DNA of 64,000 bases from Actinoplanes lutulentus (GTDB taxonomy: Bacteria > Actinomycetota > Actinomycetes > Mycobacteriales > Micromonosporaceae), in NCBI RefSeq assembly GCF_003259845.1, contig NZ_QLMJ01000011.1, positions 124,001-188,000 of the forward strand. The letters are read 5' to 3'. This document shows positions 39,910 through 47,509 of this stretch, piece by piece. The translations under genes and the position numbers were made by a program. Under the pieces are notes generated by a model that made no database searches, was not told the origin of the DNA, and worked only from the letters and a program-made list of their open reading frames with translations. How positions within the stretch are numbered: the first letter of the stretch is position 1; every line of letters begins with the position of its first letter.

Positions 39910-40090
39910 GACACAAAACGCTCGCGCAAAGACGGTAAGCGCCGAACAGAACGCTTGCGCAGGGGCGGTGAACGCCGAACAGAACGCTTGCGCAGGGGCG
40001 GTGAACGCACGCAGAACGCCTGCGCGTGCGCTCACCGCCGCCCTGTGGGCGGTCAGCGCACACAGAACGCTCGCGCGTGCGCTCACCGCC
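39910..40090. repeat. 33-bp unit array with inverted members, locus 2
   Basis: Two identical 33-bp units (39941-39973 and 39974-40006) begin GCCGAACAGAACGC and end AGGGGCGGTGAAC. Two further 33-bp units of a related form (40007-40039, 40058-40090) contain AGAACGC, then the inverted GCGTGCGCTCACCGCC, so they can pair with the first two. A degenerate unit starts the array. The same core (AGGGGCGGTGAGCGCACGC) is found at 15.6 kb. Confidence 0.82.
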
Positions 40091-40133
40091 CCCGTCGTCG
40101 GCCCGCGTCACCGCCGGCCGGCACCGGCGCGCG

Positions 40134-40679
40134 TCAGCGCAGGCGCAGCCGCTGGCCCGGGAAGATCATGCTCGGGCTGTCGAGCCGGTCCTTGTTGAGC
40201 TTGTACAAGCCCCGCCAACCACCCTTGACCTTGTACTTCTTCGCGATCGAGGCGAGCGTGTCCCCGGAGTGGACGACATACGTGCCCTTCGTGACGGCCG
40301 GCGTCTTCTTGCCGGGGGACGCCTTCTTGTAGACGCCAGGCTTCTTGCCACAGACCGGCCACGGCTTCAGGCCGCGCTTCTTGAAGAGCTTGTTCGCGAT
40401 CTTGATCTGCTCGGCCTTGGTGGCCTTGTTCGCGGTCGAGGCGTATTTGCCGCCGCCGTTCGCTTTCCACGTGCTGCGGCTGAACTGCAAACCGCCGTAG
40501 TACCCGTTACCGGTGTTGATGTGCCACCGGCCGCCGGACTCGCATTTCGCGACTACGTCCCAATTCACCTGCCGAGCCGCCGAGGCGGGGCTCGCGGGTG
40601 CCAGCAGGACGCCGGCTCCGGTCACGCCGACGGTCAACAGACCGAGGGCAAGGCGCGTTCGTCTACCGATCCGAGACAT
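40134..40679 (-). CDS. Rpf-like resuscitation/muralytic enzyme with LysM
   Basis: 181 residues, ATG at 40677-40679 with GGAGG 7 nt upstream. Residues 1-35 are a signal peptide (PASPASA). Residues about 37-115 form a transglycosylase-like Rpf domain with catalytic Glu47 in KCESGGRW and the YYGGLQFS core, with the usual cysteine pair. Residues about 132-178 are a LysM domain (YVVHSGDTLASIAKKY). Rpf proteins cleave peptidoglycan and promote exit from dormancy or spore germination. Expression is predicted to be controlled by the c-di-AMP riboswitch upstream. Confidence 0.95.
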   Translation of the reverse strand: MSRIGRRTRLALGLLTVGVTGAGVLLAPASPASAARQVNWDVVAKCESGGRWHINTGNGYYGGLQFSRSTWKANGGGKYASTANKATKAEQIKIANKLFKKRGLKPWPVCGKKPGVYKKASPGKKTPAVTKGTYVVHSGDTLASIAKKYKVKGGWRGLYKLNKDRLDSPSMIFPGQRLRLR

Positions 40680-40689
40680 GGATGATCCT

Positions 40690-40858
40690 CCACGCCTACG
40701 AGGTGAGCTGTCGGGTTCGGGCAGAGTGGCCCGGCCGTTGGATGCGGCTTCACCCCAAGGCGTAGCTGCCTGTTCTCGCAGCTAGCCGACGTACTTGGGT
40801 CCCCCGCTCCTGCCATCGATTCGTGTCCGCGGACGGCGGCAGGATTCGGCGGACCGTC
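40690..40858 (-). ncRNA. c-di-AMP riboswitch (ydaO/yuaA)
   Basis: Minus-strand leader of the Rpf gene. It contains the conserved blocks CGCCGAATCCTGCCGC, GGAGCGGGGGACCCA, TTGGGGTGAAGCC and GAACCCGACAGCTCACCTCG, followed by TAGGCGTGG, in the order of the ydaO motif. In actinobacteria this motif commonly precedes genes for cell-wall hydrolases; rising c-di-AMP is expected to turn expression off. The stretch 40859-41032 carries the promoter region and otherwise nothing I can name. Confidence 0.95.
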
Positions 40859-41032
40859 CACGGTGCCCGCTGTCGCAGGACGGCCCGACGGTAACCACGT
40901 CCCATCGACAAAGGCCAAGCTCCGACCCTTGAATAGTGACGTTCTTCACGGTATTTGCCCGATTTGATCTTGTTCGTGCCCTGGAATGGCGGGCATTCCC
41001 GATTCAGGAGGTCCGTCGTAATGAGCAGTAAC

Positions 41033-41070
41033 AAAAAATGCCCGGCCGGGTGACTCCCGGCCAGGCATTT
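41033..41070 (-). terminator. Intrinsic terminator of the DUF1304 gene
   Basis: On the minus strand AAATGCC-T-GGCCGGG, loop AGTCA, CCCGGCC-G-GGCATTTTTT form a 15-bp stem with one mismatch and a T-run (TTTTTTG). It lies 15 nt after the DUF1304 stop. Confidence 0.88.
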
Positions 41071-41084
41071 CGGTTGTTTTCCCG

Positions 41085-41447
41085 TCAACCGGCGACGATG
41101 ACAGCCACCAATGCGAGCACCGCCGGAACCGTCTGGACGAACAGAATCCGCCGGCTCGCGGTCGCCGCGCCGTACAGACCGGCCACCGCGACACAGCCGA
41201 GGAAGAACAGCTTCGCCGCGAACCCGGTGTCACCGCCGGCGATCAGCCCCCAGATCAGACCGGCCGCGAGGAAACCGTTGTAGAGACCCTGGTTGGCCCC
41301 GAGCACCTTGGTCTGCTGGGCGAACTCCTCGCTCAGCCCGAACGCCTTGCGCCCCTGCGGTTTCGTCCACAGGAACATCTCCAGCACGAGGATGTAGACG
41401 TGGATCAGCGCAACCAGCGCCACCAGCACGTTCGCCAAGATGATCAC
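41085..41447 (-). CDS. DUF1304 membrane protein
   Basis: 120 residues with four transmembrane helices. Family sequence VALIHVYILVLEMFLWTKPQGRKAFGLS, then ANQGLYNGFLAAGLIWGL, FLGCVAVAGLYGAATA and VQTVPAVLALV, matching DUF1304 order and length. Function unknown. It lies 3' of the DUF418 gene and overlaps it by 4 nt, so it is co-transcribed and followed by an intrinsic terminator. Confidence 0.92.
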   Translation of the reverse strand: MIILANVLVALVALIHVYILVLEMFLWTKPQGRKAFGLSEEFAQQTKVLGANQGLYNGFLAAGLIWGLIAGGDTGFAAKLFFLGCVAVAGLYGAATASRRILFVQTVPAVLALVAVIVAG

Positions 41448-42625
41448 GGCGACACACTAGCGCGTGAACGCCCCACCCTCCCTTCCCGGTAGCCACCGCC
41501 CCGGGCGCTGCCATCGCCGTAGGTGATCCGCCGCACCAGCGTCTCGAAGGGCCCCCGCCGGCCCGCCCGCCGCATCCCGTCGGCGATGACGACGGTGACC
41601 ACCCAGGTGACGGCAGCGAGCAGCGCCGTCCCGGCGACGGTCAACCGGCCGGAGAGATCGAGCAGGAACGGCGTGAACACCACGGCCCAGGTGACCGACT
41701 GCATCAGGTAACAACTCATCGACCGCTCACCAGCAGCCGCGACAGCCGCCACGAGCCGATGCCGGCGCCCGCCGGCATCGAGGCGAGTAGCGACCAGAGC
41801 CACCAGCGCCGCGTAACCGAATCCGCCCAGCGTGCCCGTCGTGCTGTGCAGCGCGACCGCCCACCCCGCCAGCCGTGCGTCGCTCACCCCGCTGACGATC
41901 AGCGCGAACGGCTGGGCCCCCAGCACCGCGACCGGAATGCCGATCATGGCGGTCGTCAGCAGCAGGCCCCGAAACCGCTCCGGCCGCTCCAGAACACGCC
42001 GGCGGCCGGCCCACAGCCCCACGGCGAACGGGCACAGGAACCCGAGCGGCCCGAGCACCGCGACGAACAGCGCGGCCGGCACCCGCTCGGTGACCACAAC
42101 ACCCAGGTCGACCGGCAGCATGGCCGGATCCGGCGTCGCGGAGACCAGCCCGGCGGCGTCGTCCGGCAACGCGCCGATCACCAGGAAGAAGGCGGCGGTC
42201 ACCAGCAGCCACCGATCCGTCCAGCGGATCATCAGCGCCCCGAGGAGAAGCAGCACACCGTACGCCGCGAGGATGTCGCCGACGTAGAACAGCACCGCGT
42301 CGGTGAGCCCCACGACGATCAACGCCGCGCTCCGCCGCCACAACAACCGGCGCACACCCCACGGACCGCGATCACGCTGCCGCTCGGCGATGCGGGCGGC
42401 ACCGTAACCGAAGAGCAGTCCGAAGAGCGGGAACGCCCGCCCGTCGACGAACGTCGCCAGCGACCAGGCCACGGCGGAGTCCGCCCCCGACCCATCACGC
42501 GGAAAGCCGCCGAGCACCGGACCGGCCTGGAGGAAGTAGTGCGTGTTGGCGAGCGCGATGAACAGCAGCATGAAGCCACGGGCCAGGTCAGGCCCCAGCG
42601 ATCGGCCGGTCGGTTTCGCGGTCAT
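41444..42625 (-). CDS. DUF418 membrane protein
   Basis: 393 residues, about nine to ten transmembrane helices. DUF418-type protein with GRSLGPDLARGFMLLFIALANTHYF, then FPLFGLLFGYGAARIAERQ near the start, and the C-terminal GERSMSCYLMQSVTWAVVFTP, a hallmark of this family. DUF418 proteins are related to acyltransferase-3-like membrane enzymes, but no activity is established. It starts at ATG and is followed by the DUF1304 gene in one operon. Confidence 0.93.
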   Translation of the reverse strand: MTAKPTGRSLGPDLARGFMLLFIALANTHYFLQAGPVLGGFPRDGSGADSAVAWSLATFVDGRAFPLFGLLFGYGAARIAERQRDRGPWGVRRLLWRRSAALIVVGLTDAVLFYVGDILAAYGVLLLLGALMIRWTDRWLLVTAAFFLVIGALPDDAAGLVSATPDPAMLPVDLGVVVTERVPAALFVAVLGPLGFLCPFAVGLWAGRRRVLERPERFRGLLLTTAMIGIPVAVLGAQPFALIVSGVSDARLAGWAVALHSTTGTLGGFGYAALVALVATRLDAGGRRHRLVAAVAAAGERSMSCYLMQSVTWAVVFTPFLLDLSGRLTVAGTALLAAVTWVVTVVIADGMRRAGRRGPFETLVRRITYGDGSARGGGYREGRVGRSRASVSP

Positions 42626-42713
42626 GCCTCGACGCTAGGCACCGCCGCACCCGGTGTGCAGTTATCGAAAGTCTACGAAGTCACAACTCCGGCTCGTAGA
42701 TCGTCTATCCGGC

Positions 42714-43154
42714 ATGACCCCTGAATCCCTGAAGTCATGGCTGCGCGGCGGCCTGCTCACCCTCGGCACTCTGCAGGCGTTCGTCTCCGGATGGCAGTAC
42801 CTGTTCCCGGTCTCCTTCTACAACGACTTCCCGACCGTACGGCTCGACCCGCCGTACAACGAGCACCTGGTCACCGACGTCGGCGGTCTCGGCCTCGCGC
42901 TGGCCGCCATGCTGTTCATCGCCGCCTGGACCCGGGACACCACGGTCGCGCTGACGGCCGTGACCGGGTACCTGATCTACGCGGGCACGCACTTCCTCTT
43001 CCACGTCACCCACTTCGGCAACTTCTCGCTGACCGAGGCCGTCGGCGTCGGCACCGGCTTGGGCCTCGAGGTGGCCCTGGCCCTGCTGCTGCTCTACACC
43101 GGCCGGCTGCTGCACCGGGCGGAGCGACCTCAGCGGGACAGCCTCAAGAGGTAA
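42714..43154 (+). CDS. Small polytopic membrane protein
   Basis: 146 residues, ATG at 42714. Four transmembrane helices with GLLTLGTLQAFVSGWQYLFPVSFYNDFP and conserved-looking HLVTDVGGLGLALAAMLF, ending HFLFHVTHFGNFS and LEVALALLLLYTG. The FYNDFP and TDVGG motifs recur in actinobacterial proteins of unknown function; I cannot name a domain with certainty. The 3' end overlaps the convergent MaoC gene by 25 bp. Confidence 0.72.
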   Translation: MTPESLKSWLRGGLLTLGTLQAFVSGWQYLFPVSFYNDFPTVRLDPPYNEHLVTDVGGLGLALAAMLFIAAWTRDTTVALTAVTGYLIYAGTHFLFHVTHFGNFSLTEAVGVGTGLGLEVALALLLLYTGRLLHRAERPQRDSLKR

Positions 43155-43612
43155 CGGTGCTCCCCGGACAGCACCAGGTCCCCGCGCTGGTTGTGAACGG
43201 TCACCCGCGTCGTCACGATCCCGGTGCTCTCCCCTGGCTCCAGCCCGACGATCTCCAGGGCTGAATACAGGGTGTCGCCCGCGTTGACCTCCTTGTGGAA
43301 CTCGGCCGTCAGCCCGGCGAACGCCACGAACACATCGCCGATGTACTGCGGGAACAACGTCGCCCCGGGCGCCGTGAACGCGAGCACCTGCAAGCCGTGC
43401 ACCACCGGCGCCGCGTGCCCGTGCGCCCGGGCGTACACAGCGTCGTAGTGGATCGGATGGTTGTCCGCCGACACGGTCTGGAAGGCGGCGGCGTGCGCGT
43501 CGGTCACCGTCCGGCTCGGCGCGTTGAAGACCTCACCGATCGTGAGGTCCTCGAACGTCCGCGCCGCGACGACGGTGTGCTTGGAGGGATCAAAAGCGGT
43601 ATCGGTAAGCAT
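43130..43612 (-). CDS. MaoC-like hot-dog hydratase
   Basis: 160 residues from the ATG at 43610-43612. A single hot-dog fold of the MaoC/R-hydratase type: VSADNHPIHYDAVYARAHG has the D-x4-H catalytic pair, then VVHGLQVLAF, AEFHKEVNAGDTLYS and VTVHNQRGDLVLSG. Such enzymes hydrate trans-2-enoyl-CoA in beta-oxidation or polyketide routes. Substrate not defined. It lies upstream of nothing obviously related. Confidence 0.9.
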   Translation of the reverse strand: MLTDTAFDPSKHTVVAARTFEDLTIGEVFNAPSRTVTDAHAAAFQTVSADNHPIHYDAVYARAHGHAAPVVHGLQVLAFTAPGATLFPQYIGDVFVAFAGLTAEFHKEVNAGDTLYSALEIVGLEPGESTGIVTTRVTVHNQRGDLVLSGEHRYLLRLSR

Positions 43613-43685
43613 GACCGCAGCCTGCCCGCAAAAGATCCGCCCGCCGTCCGTCAACCGACTGCCGGCACACGCCGACGAACGCCGA

Positions 43686-44099
43686 TCACACCGCCACGGG
43701 ATCGGCCCGAGTCCACACCAGCGTCATCCGCACCGACCGGAACCGCCAGCCCACCGGCGTCCGCACCACCGTGAACGCCATCCGCATGCTGCTCGTCCGG
43801 TGCGGCGCCTGCCCCTCCCGATAGGCGTACACCAGCGAGTTCGCCGACGTCGACGCCTCGTCACCGGCAAGATCCACCAGCACGTCGGTGATCCGCCGCT
43901 GGGTGTGCTCCCCGTCGACACGCGCCCGGCGCAGGTTCTCGACGACGGTGCCGATGCCCCGGAACGTCGCGCCCTGCGGGTTACGAACCTCCACGTCGCC
44001 GGCGTAGACACGGCCGGCGTCCTCGAACCGCCCTTCATCCAGGAACACCGCGAGCCGGGCGTGCAGATCAGCGATCTCGATCCGGTCATCAGCGAGCAT
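43686..44099 (-). CDS. SnoaL/NTF2-like protein
   Basis: 137 residues, ATG at 44097-44099. NTF2-like fold: EIADLHARLAVFLDEGRFEDAGRVYAGDVEVRNPQG, then the second half with MRMAFTVVRTPVGWRFRSVRMTLVW. This small domain binds or turns over small hydrophobic molecules in many contexts; the active site is not clear. It is divergent from a MarR gene, with paired palindromes between, so the MarR protein probably controls it. Confidence 0.88.
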   Translation of the reverse strand: MLADDRIEIADLHARLAVFLDEGRFEDAGRVYAGDVEVRNPQGATFRGIGTVVENLRRARVDGEHTQRRITDVLVDLAGDEASTSANSLVYAYREGQAPHRTSSMRMAFTVVRTPVGWRFRSVRMTLVWTRADPVAV

Positions 44100-44113
44100 G
44101 ACTCTCCCCTATT

Positions 44114-44159
44114 CGTTGGTTCGGCCAACGATATACCTAAGTCGTTGGCCGCACCAACA
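44114..44159. promoter_or_regulatory. Two MarR-type operators
   Basis: CGTTGG-N5-CCAACG (44114-44130) and CGTTGG-N5-CCAACA (44143-44159) are inverted repeats of the same motif, centred 29 bp apart, in the gap between the NTF2-like gene and the divergent MarR gene. They fit a MarR dimer site pair controlling both genes. Confidence 0.82.
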
Positions 44160-44162
44160 ATG

Positions 44163-44168
44163 TAGGGT
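44163..44168 (+). promoter_or_regulatory. Candidate -10 box of the MarR gene
   Basis: TAGGGT ends 7 nt before the GTG start of the MarR gene, with no Shine-Dalgarno, consistent with a leaderless transcript. The -35 box would lie inside the second operator. Confidence 0.5.
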
Positions 44169-44175
44169 CGAACAC

Positions 44176-44619
44176 GTGGAAGAGATCCCGGCCCGCCTCA
44201 GCGCCAAGCCCACCTGGCTGATCACCCAGCTCTCGGTGCACGCGCACCGGCTGGCCACCGAGGCATTCGCCGAAGCGGGCGCCCACGGCTACCACTACCG
44301 GATCCTCACCGCCCTCGACGAGTTCGGCGTCGCCAGCCAGGCCGACCTTGGCCGCCGCTGCAACATGGACCGCAGCGACGTCGTCGCGGCGATCAACGAG
44401 ATGGCCGCCCAGGGTTACGTCGAGCGAACCCCGGACCCCGCCGACCGGCGCCGCAACCTGGTCTCCTTGACCGAAACCGGTCAGCAGCAACAGCAGCGCC
44501 TGGAGCAATCACTGCAACGAGCACAGGACGAGCTGCTCGCCCCGCTGACGGCCGCGGAGAGAAAGACGCTGACCCACCTGCTCCACGAGGTGCTCACTCA
44601 TCAGAGATCACAGAGGTAG
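44176..44619 (+). CDS. MarR-family transcriptional regulator
   Basis: 147 residues from GTG 44176. MarR winged helix: HGYHYRILTALDEFGVASQADLGRRCNMDRSDVVAAINEMAAQGYVERTPDPADRRRNLVSLTETGQ, where the recognition helix and the DRRRNLV wing are typical. A glutamine-rich stretch (QQQQQRLEQ) starts the C-terminal dimerisation helix. It probably represses the divergent NTF2-like gene and itself. The 3' end overlaps the convergent kinase gene by 12 bp. Confidence 0.92.
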   Translation: MEEIPARLSAKPTWLITQLSVHAHRLATEAFAEAGAHGYHYRILTALDEFGVASQADLGRRCNMDRSDVVAAINEMAAQGYVERTPDPADRRRNLVSLTETGQQQQQRLEQSLQRAQDELLAPLTAAERKTLTHLLHEVLTHQRSQR

Positions 44620-45702
44620 ACCGGCCTCCACCGCCCAGCCCCCACCCACCACCGGCCCGGCGCTCAACCGCCCGCCCAGTTCCTGGATCCGCTCCCGCAG
44701 ACCCGTCAGCCCTTGCCCACATCCGGCAACACCGGCATCCGCGCCTGAACCGGGCGCATTCTCCACGCGTACCACAAGAATCTGGACCGAACCGCTCACC
44801 GTGACCCGCACCGCCGCGCCTGGCGCGTAGCGCAAGGCGTTGGTGAGACTCTCCTGCACCACCCGGAAAGCGAGATGCGCGACCGGCGCGGGCAGACCGT
44901 CACGCACACCCTCGAAGCGGCACGACACGTCAAGACCGGACCGAGCCGCGCGATCCACCACCTCGTCGATCACGGCGAGGTCAGGGCCACCGGACGCCGC
45001 CCCACCCAGCAGATCCACCAGCCGCTGGAGATCACCCCGACCCTGGCGGGCCGACTCGGCGATCGCCGCGAACGCCTCACGTGTCCGATCCGGATCACGG
45101 TCCACCAGCCGCTGCCCGGCCGCTGCCTGGATGATCATCACGCTGATCGCATGGCCGACGATGTCGTGCAGCTCGGCAGCGATCCGGGCACGCTCGTGCC
45201 GCAACGCCAGGTCGGCGAAGAGCTCCCGCTCCTCCTCCAGCTCCCGGCCCCGCGCGGCCAGCCGCGCGGCCACCTCCCGCCGCTGCCGCAGCACGGTCCC
45301 GGCCAGAAACCCCGGAACGCTGAACATCATCAAAGGTACGGGATTCGGATCACCCACCAAATAAAACAAAATCAGCAAATATCCGGCGAGGCCGGCCGCA
45401 CCCTGCCATCCCCGGAAACCCAGCGCCGCCACCGTCGACAGCAACGCCAGGATCACCAGAGCGGGGTCCGGAAACCATCCCCACGACGAAAGTCCCCCCG
45501 CGACAAGCCACAACCCACCTCCGGCCACGGCCACCAGTCGAGGATGCGTACGCCACCACGCCAGCACGAGCCCACTGACGACCAGACTCAGAGCGAAGAC
45601 GTTGCCGACCACTGTCGACGGCCACCCGTGCCACCCGATCGGCGCCACGACACCGCCCACCACCAGCACGACCACCCCGGCCAGCCACCACACGACGGTC
45701 AC
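44608..45702 (-). CDS. Histidine kinase (HisKA_3/NarX-like)
   Basis: 364 residues. The N-terminal 150 residues hold about five membrane helices. The dimerisation domain at about 175-245 has ARIAAELHDIVGHAISVMIIQAAAGQ with the standard HisKA_3 His; the HATPase N box is FRVVQESLTNALRYAP and the G2-like GQGLTGLRERI is present. The start is GTG, overlapping the stop of the upstream pseudokinase gene (GTGA). It is the catalytically complete kinase of this cluster and probably phosphorylates the divergent NarL-type regulator at 47510. Confidence 0.93.
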   Translation of the reverse strand: MTVVWWLAGVVVLVVGGVVAPIGWHGWPSTVVGNVFALSLVVSGLVLAWWRTHPRLVAVAGGGLWLVAGGLSSWGWFPDPALVILALLSTVAALGFRGWQGAAGLAGYLLILFYLVGDPNPVPLMMFSVPGFLAGTVLRQRREVAARLAARGRELEEERELFADLALRHERARIAAELHDIVGHAISVMIIQAAAGQRLVDRDPDRTREAFAAIAESARQGRGDLQRLVDLLGGAASGGPDLAVIDEVVDRAARSGLDVSCRFEGVRDGLPAPVAHLAFRVVQESLTNALRYAPGAAVRVTVSGSVQILVVRVENAPGSGADAGVAGCGQGLTGLRERIQELGGRLSAGPVVGGGWAVEAGLPL

Positions 45703-46829
45703 CCCAGCACGGGAAGCTGCGCCACCACGTTGGCCGACCCTCGCGCCAGCTTCACCTCGACCGACCCGGCATGCAGTTTCGCCCGCTCCCGGGCCCGCGC
45801 CACCGCCGCCCGCAACGCGCCACCACGCCCCACCGACCCCTGAACCCGGATCTCCAGCGCCTCGTCGTCGAACCGCACCGCCACCCGCACCGGCCGATCA
45901 TCGAGCGCGGTCACCAGATATTCCACGATCCGATAGGCGGACAACTCCACCGTCGCCGGCAACGACCGCGGATCACCACTCACCGTGAGCCGCGTCAGCG
46001 GCGACCGATGCCGGGCCAGCAACGCGTCAAGATGCGCGACGGTCGGCACCGGAGCGAGCGCCACCTCACCACCCCGCAGCAGCCCGACGATCTCCCGCAT
46101 GTCGTCCATCGTCCGGCGCGACGCCGACTCGATCGATTCCAGCAGCTCACGAGCCTGCGCCGGATCAAGCCCGTCCGCCGACGACGCCGCCCGGGTCAGC
46201 TCGTCGAGACGCTCCTGAAGCAGACCGTCCAGCTCCCGGGACAGCCGCGCCCGATCGTCGGCCACCATCAGCGCCGCCCGGTCGTCCCGCAACTGCCGCA
46301 ACTCCGCGTCACGCTCGGTGAGCTGCCGGTTCAGCGTCGCCCGATGCCGCGCGGCCCGCCCCACCCCGAAGACGATCACCAGCACCGGCAGCGCGAGCCC
46401 CATCGCCGACGGCCCCGCCGACGCGTCCCGGACCAGCACCGCCACCACGATCAAAAATCCAACCCCACAACAGACCCATGCTTTCGTACGCGTGAACGAC
46501 ACCGCCCCGAGAAACGCGAGAGTGAAGGCGAGTGGCAGCCCGGCTCCACATCGGGTGACCCAGCCGAACACCAGGTCATGCAGCACCAGGGCGCCCAGCG
46601 ACACCAGCGCGACCGCCAGCGCACCCCGCCGCCACCACAGCACCGGGACCGTGGCCGCCGCGAAGACCGGCAGCATCCACGGCGAGTGGTTCTCGATCGG
46701 GTGGTACATCGTGGGGTCCTGCTCACCGGCGGCACCGATGTTGACGGACATCAGCAGGGCGCCCAGCACGGTGAGGGCTCCCGCGACCAGCCAGTCGCGG
46801 GGCTTCACGCCGCGGAAGACCTCACTCAT
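45699..46829 (-). CDS. Degenerate histidine kinase (pseudokinase) with membrane sensor
   Basis: 376 residues, ATG at 46827-46829. The N-terminal 165 residues are four or five membrane helices. The cytoplasmic half is a HisKA_3-like kinase, but the phospho-acceptor His is missing: the box reads RARLSRELDGLLQERLDEL, with D where H is expected. The ATP lid is also decayed: YRIVEYLVTALDDRPVRV lacks the N-box Asn, and the G1 box is IRVQGSVGRGG. The fold is probably retained, so it is more likely a partner or modulator of the neighbouring active kinase than an enzyme. The stop overlaps the next kinase gene. Confidence 0.82.
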   Translation of the reverse strand: MSEVFRGVKPRDWLVAGALTVLGALLMSVNIGAAGEQDPTMYHPIENHSPWMLPVFAAATVPVLWWRRGALAVALVSLGALVLHDLVFGWVTRCGAGLPLAFTLAFLGAVSFTRTKAWVCCGVGFLIVVAVLVRDASAGPSAMGLALPVLVIVFGVGRAARHRATLNRQLTERDAELRQLRDDRAALMVADDRARLSRELDGLLQERLDELTRAASSADGLDPAQARELLESIESASRRTMDDMREIVGLLRGGEVALAPVPTVAHLDALLARHRSPLTRLTVSGDPRSLPATVELSAYRIVEYLVTALDDRPVRVAVRFDDEALEIRVQGSVGRGGALRAAVARARERAKLHAGSVEVKLARGSANVVAQLPVLG

Positions 46830-46857
46830 GATCGCGCTCCTCGCATGCCCGGCCGGG

Positions 46858-47376
46858 TCAGGCGGCCGCGCGCTGGACGGCAGCGGACTGCTTCTGCTTC
46901 CTGCTGAGTCGATTCTGGACCAGCAGCCCGGCGCCGTAGAAGAGCGCGGCGAGCGCAATCGCGATCGGCATGGCATCGGTCACCCCTGCGGAGGAATCCC
47001 GCCACAGCATCACGACCTGCGCGACCACGATGCCGGCCAGGCCGAGCAGGTGCTCGTTGCGGTTGCCGGCGAACCGGGCCACGGCGTACGCGAGAGCCGC
47101 CGACAACGGCAGCACCACACCGCACCGGGTGAGGTACCCGAAGATCAGCACGTGCAGGGCAACCATCGCGGCGGTGACACCGACCACCGCCGCGATGTTG
47201 CGCCGCCGCCACAGGATCGGGACCGTGACCAGCAGGAACGCCGGCACGGTCAGCCACGACGTGGTATCCACCGGGTGGATCAGCGACGGGTCCGCCGGAC
47301 CGCTGATATTCATGATCATGAGGCCGGCGCCGGCCACCGAGAACAGGGCCGCGAGGACGTAATCGGAAGGCTTCAT
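46858..47376 (-). CDS. Orphan copy of the sensor domain of the adjacent pseudokinase
   Basis: 172 residues, ATG at 47374-47376 with TAGGAG upstream. It consists only of membrane helices and aligns with the N-terminal sensor of the following kinase-like protein. Shared elements include MKPSDYVLAALFSVAGAGLMIMNISG against VKPRDWLVAGALTVLGALLMSVNIG, then HPVDTTSWLTVPAF against HPIENHSPWMLPVF, and FGYLTRCG against FGWVTRCG. It has no kinase part and ends in a basic tail. It is upstream of the kinases in the same direction and probably binds the same ligand or heterodimerises with them. Confidence 0.82.
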   Translation of the reverse strand: MKPSDYVLAALFSVAGAGLMIMNISGPADPSLIHPVDTTSWLTVPAFLLVTVPILWRRRNIAAVVGVTAAMVALHVLIFGYLTRCGVVLPLSAALAYAVARFAGNRNEHLLGLAGIVVAQVVMLWRDSSAGVTDAMPIAIALAALFYGAGLLVQNRLSRKQKQSAAVQRAAA

Positions 47377-47509
47377 CGTCTGCTCCTAGCTGGACTCTTG
47401 GGATGCCTCCGACGCTAGGGATCGGCGGTCGTAGTCCTCGTCTGTCCGGATGACGATTTCGGCGGCCCGGCTCCTCCTCAGGGATGACCCGGGTACGAGA
47501 CAATGCGGT

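Larger units (their letters stand above)
39665..40133. other. Gene-free convergent gap with repeats (469 bp)
   Basis: No supported gene. Holds a 54-bp direct repeat (39717-39840) and a 33-bp unit array (39910-40090), annotated below. Both end just before the stop of the Rpf gene. Confidence 0.7.

Noticed and set aside
39910..40090. Regular 33-bp units that recall a CRISPR array
   Set aside because: Units are contiguous with no unique spacers, inverted units occur, and no cas genes are nearby.
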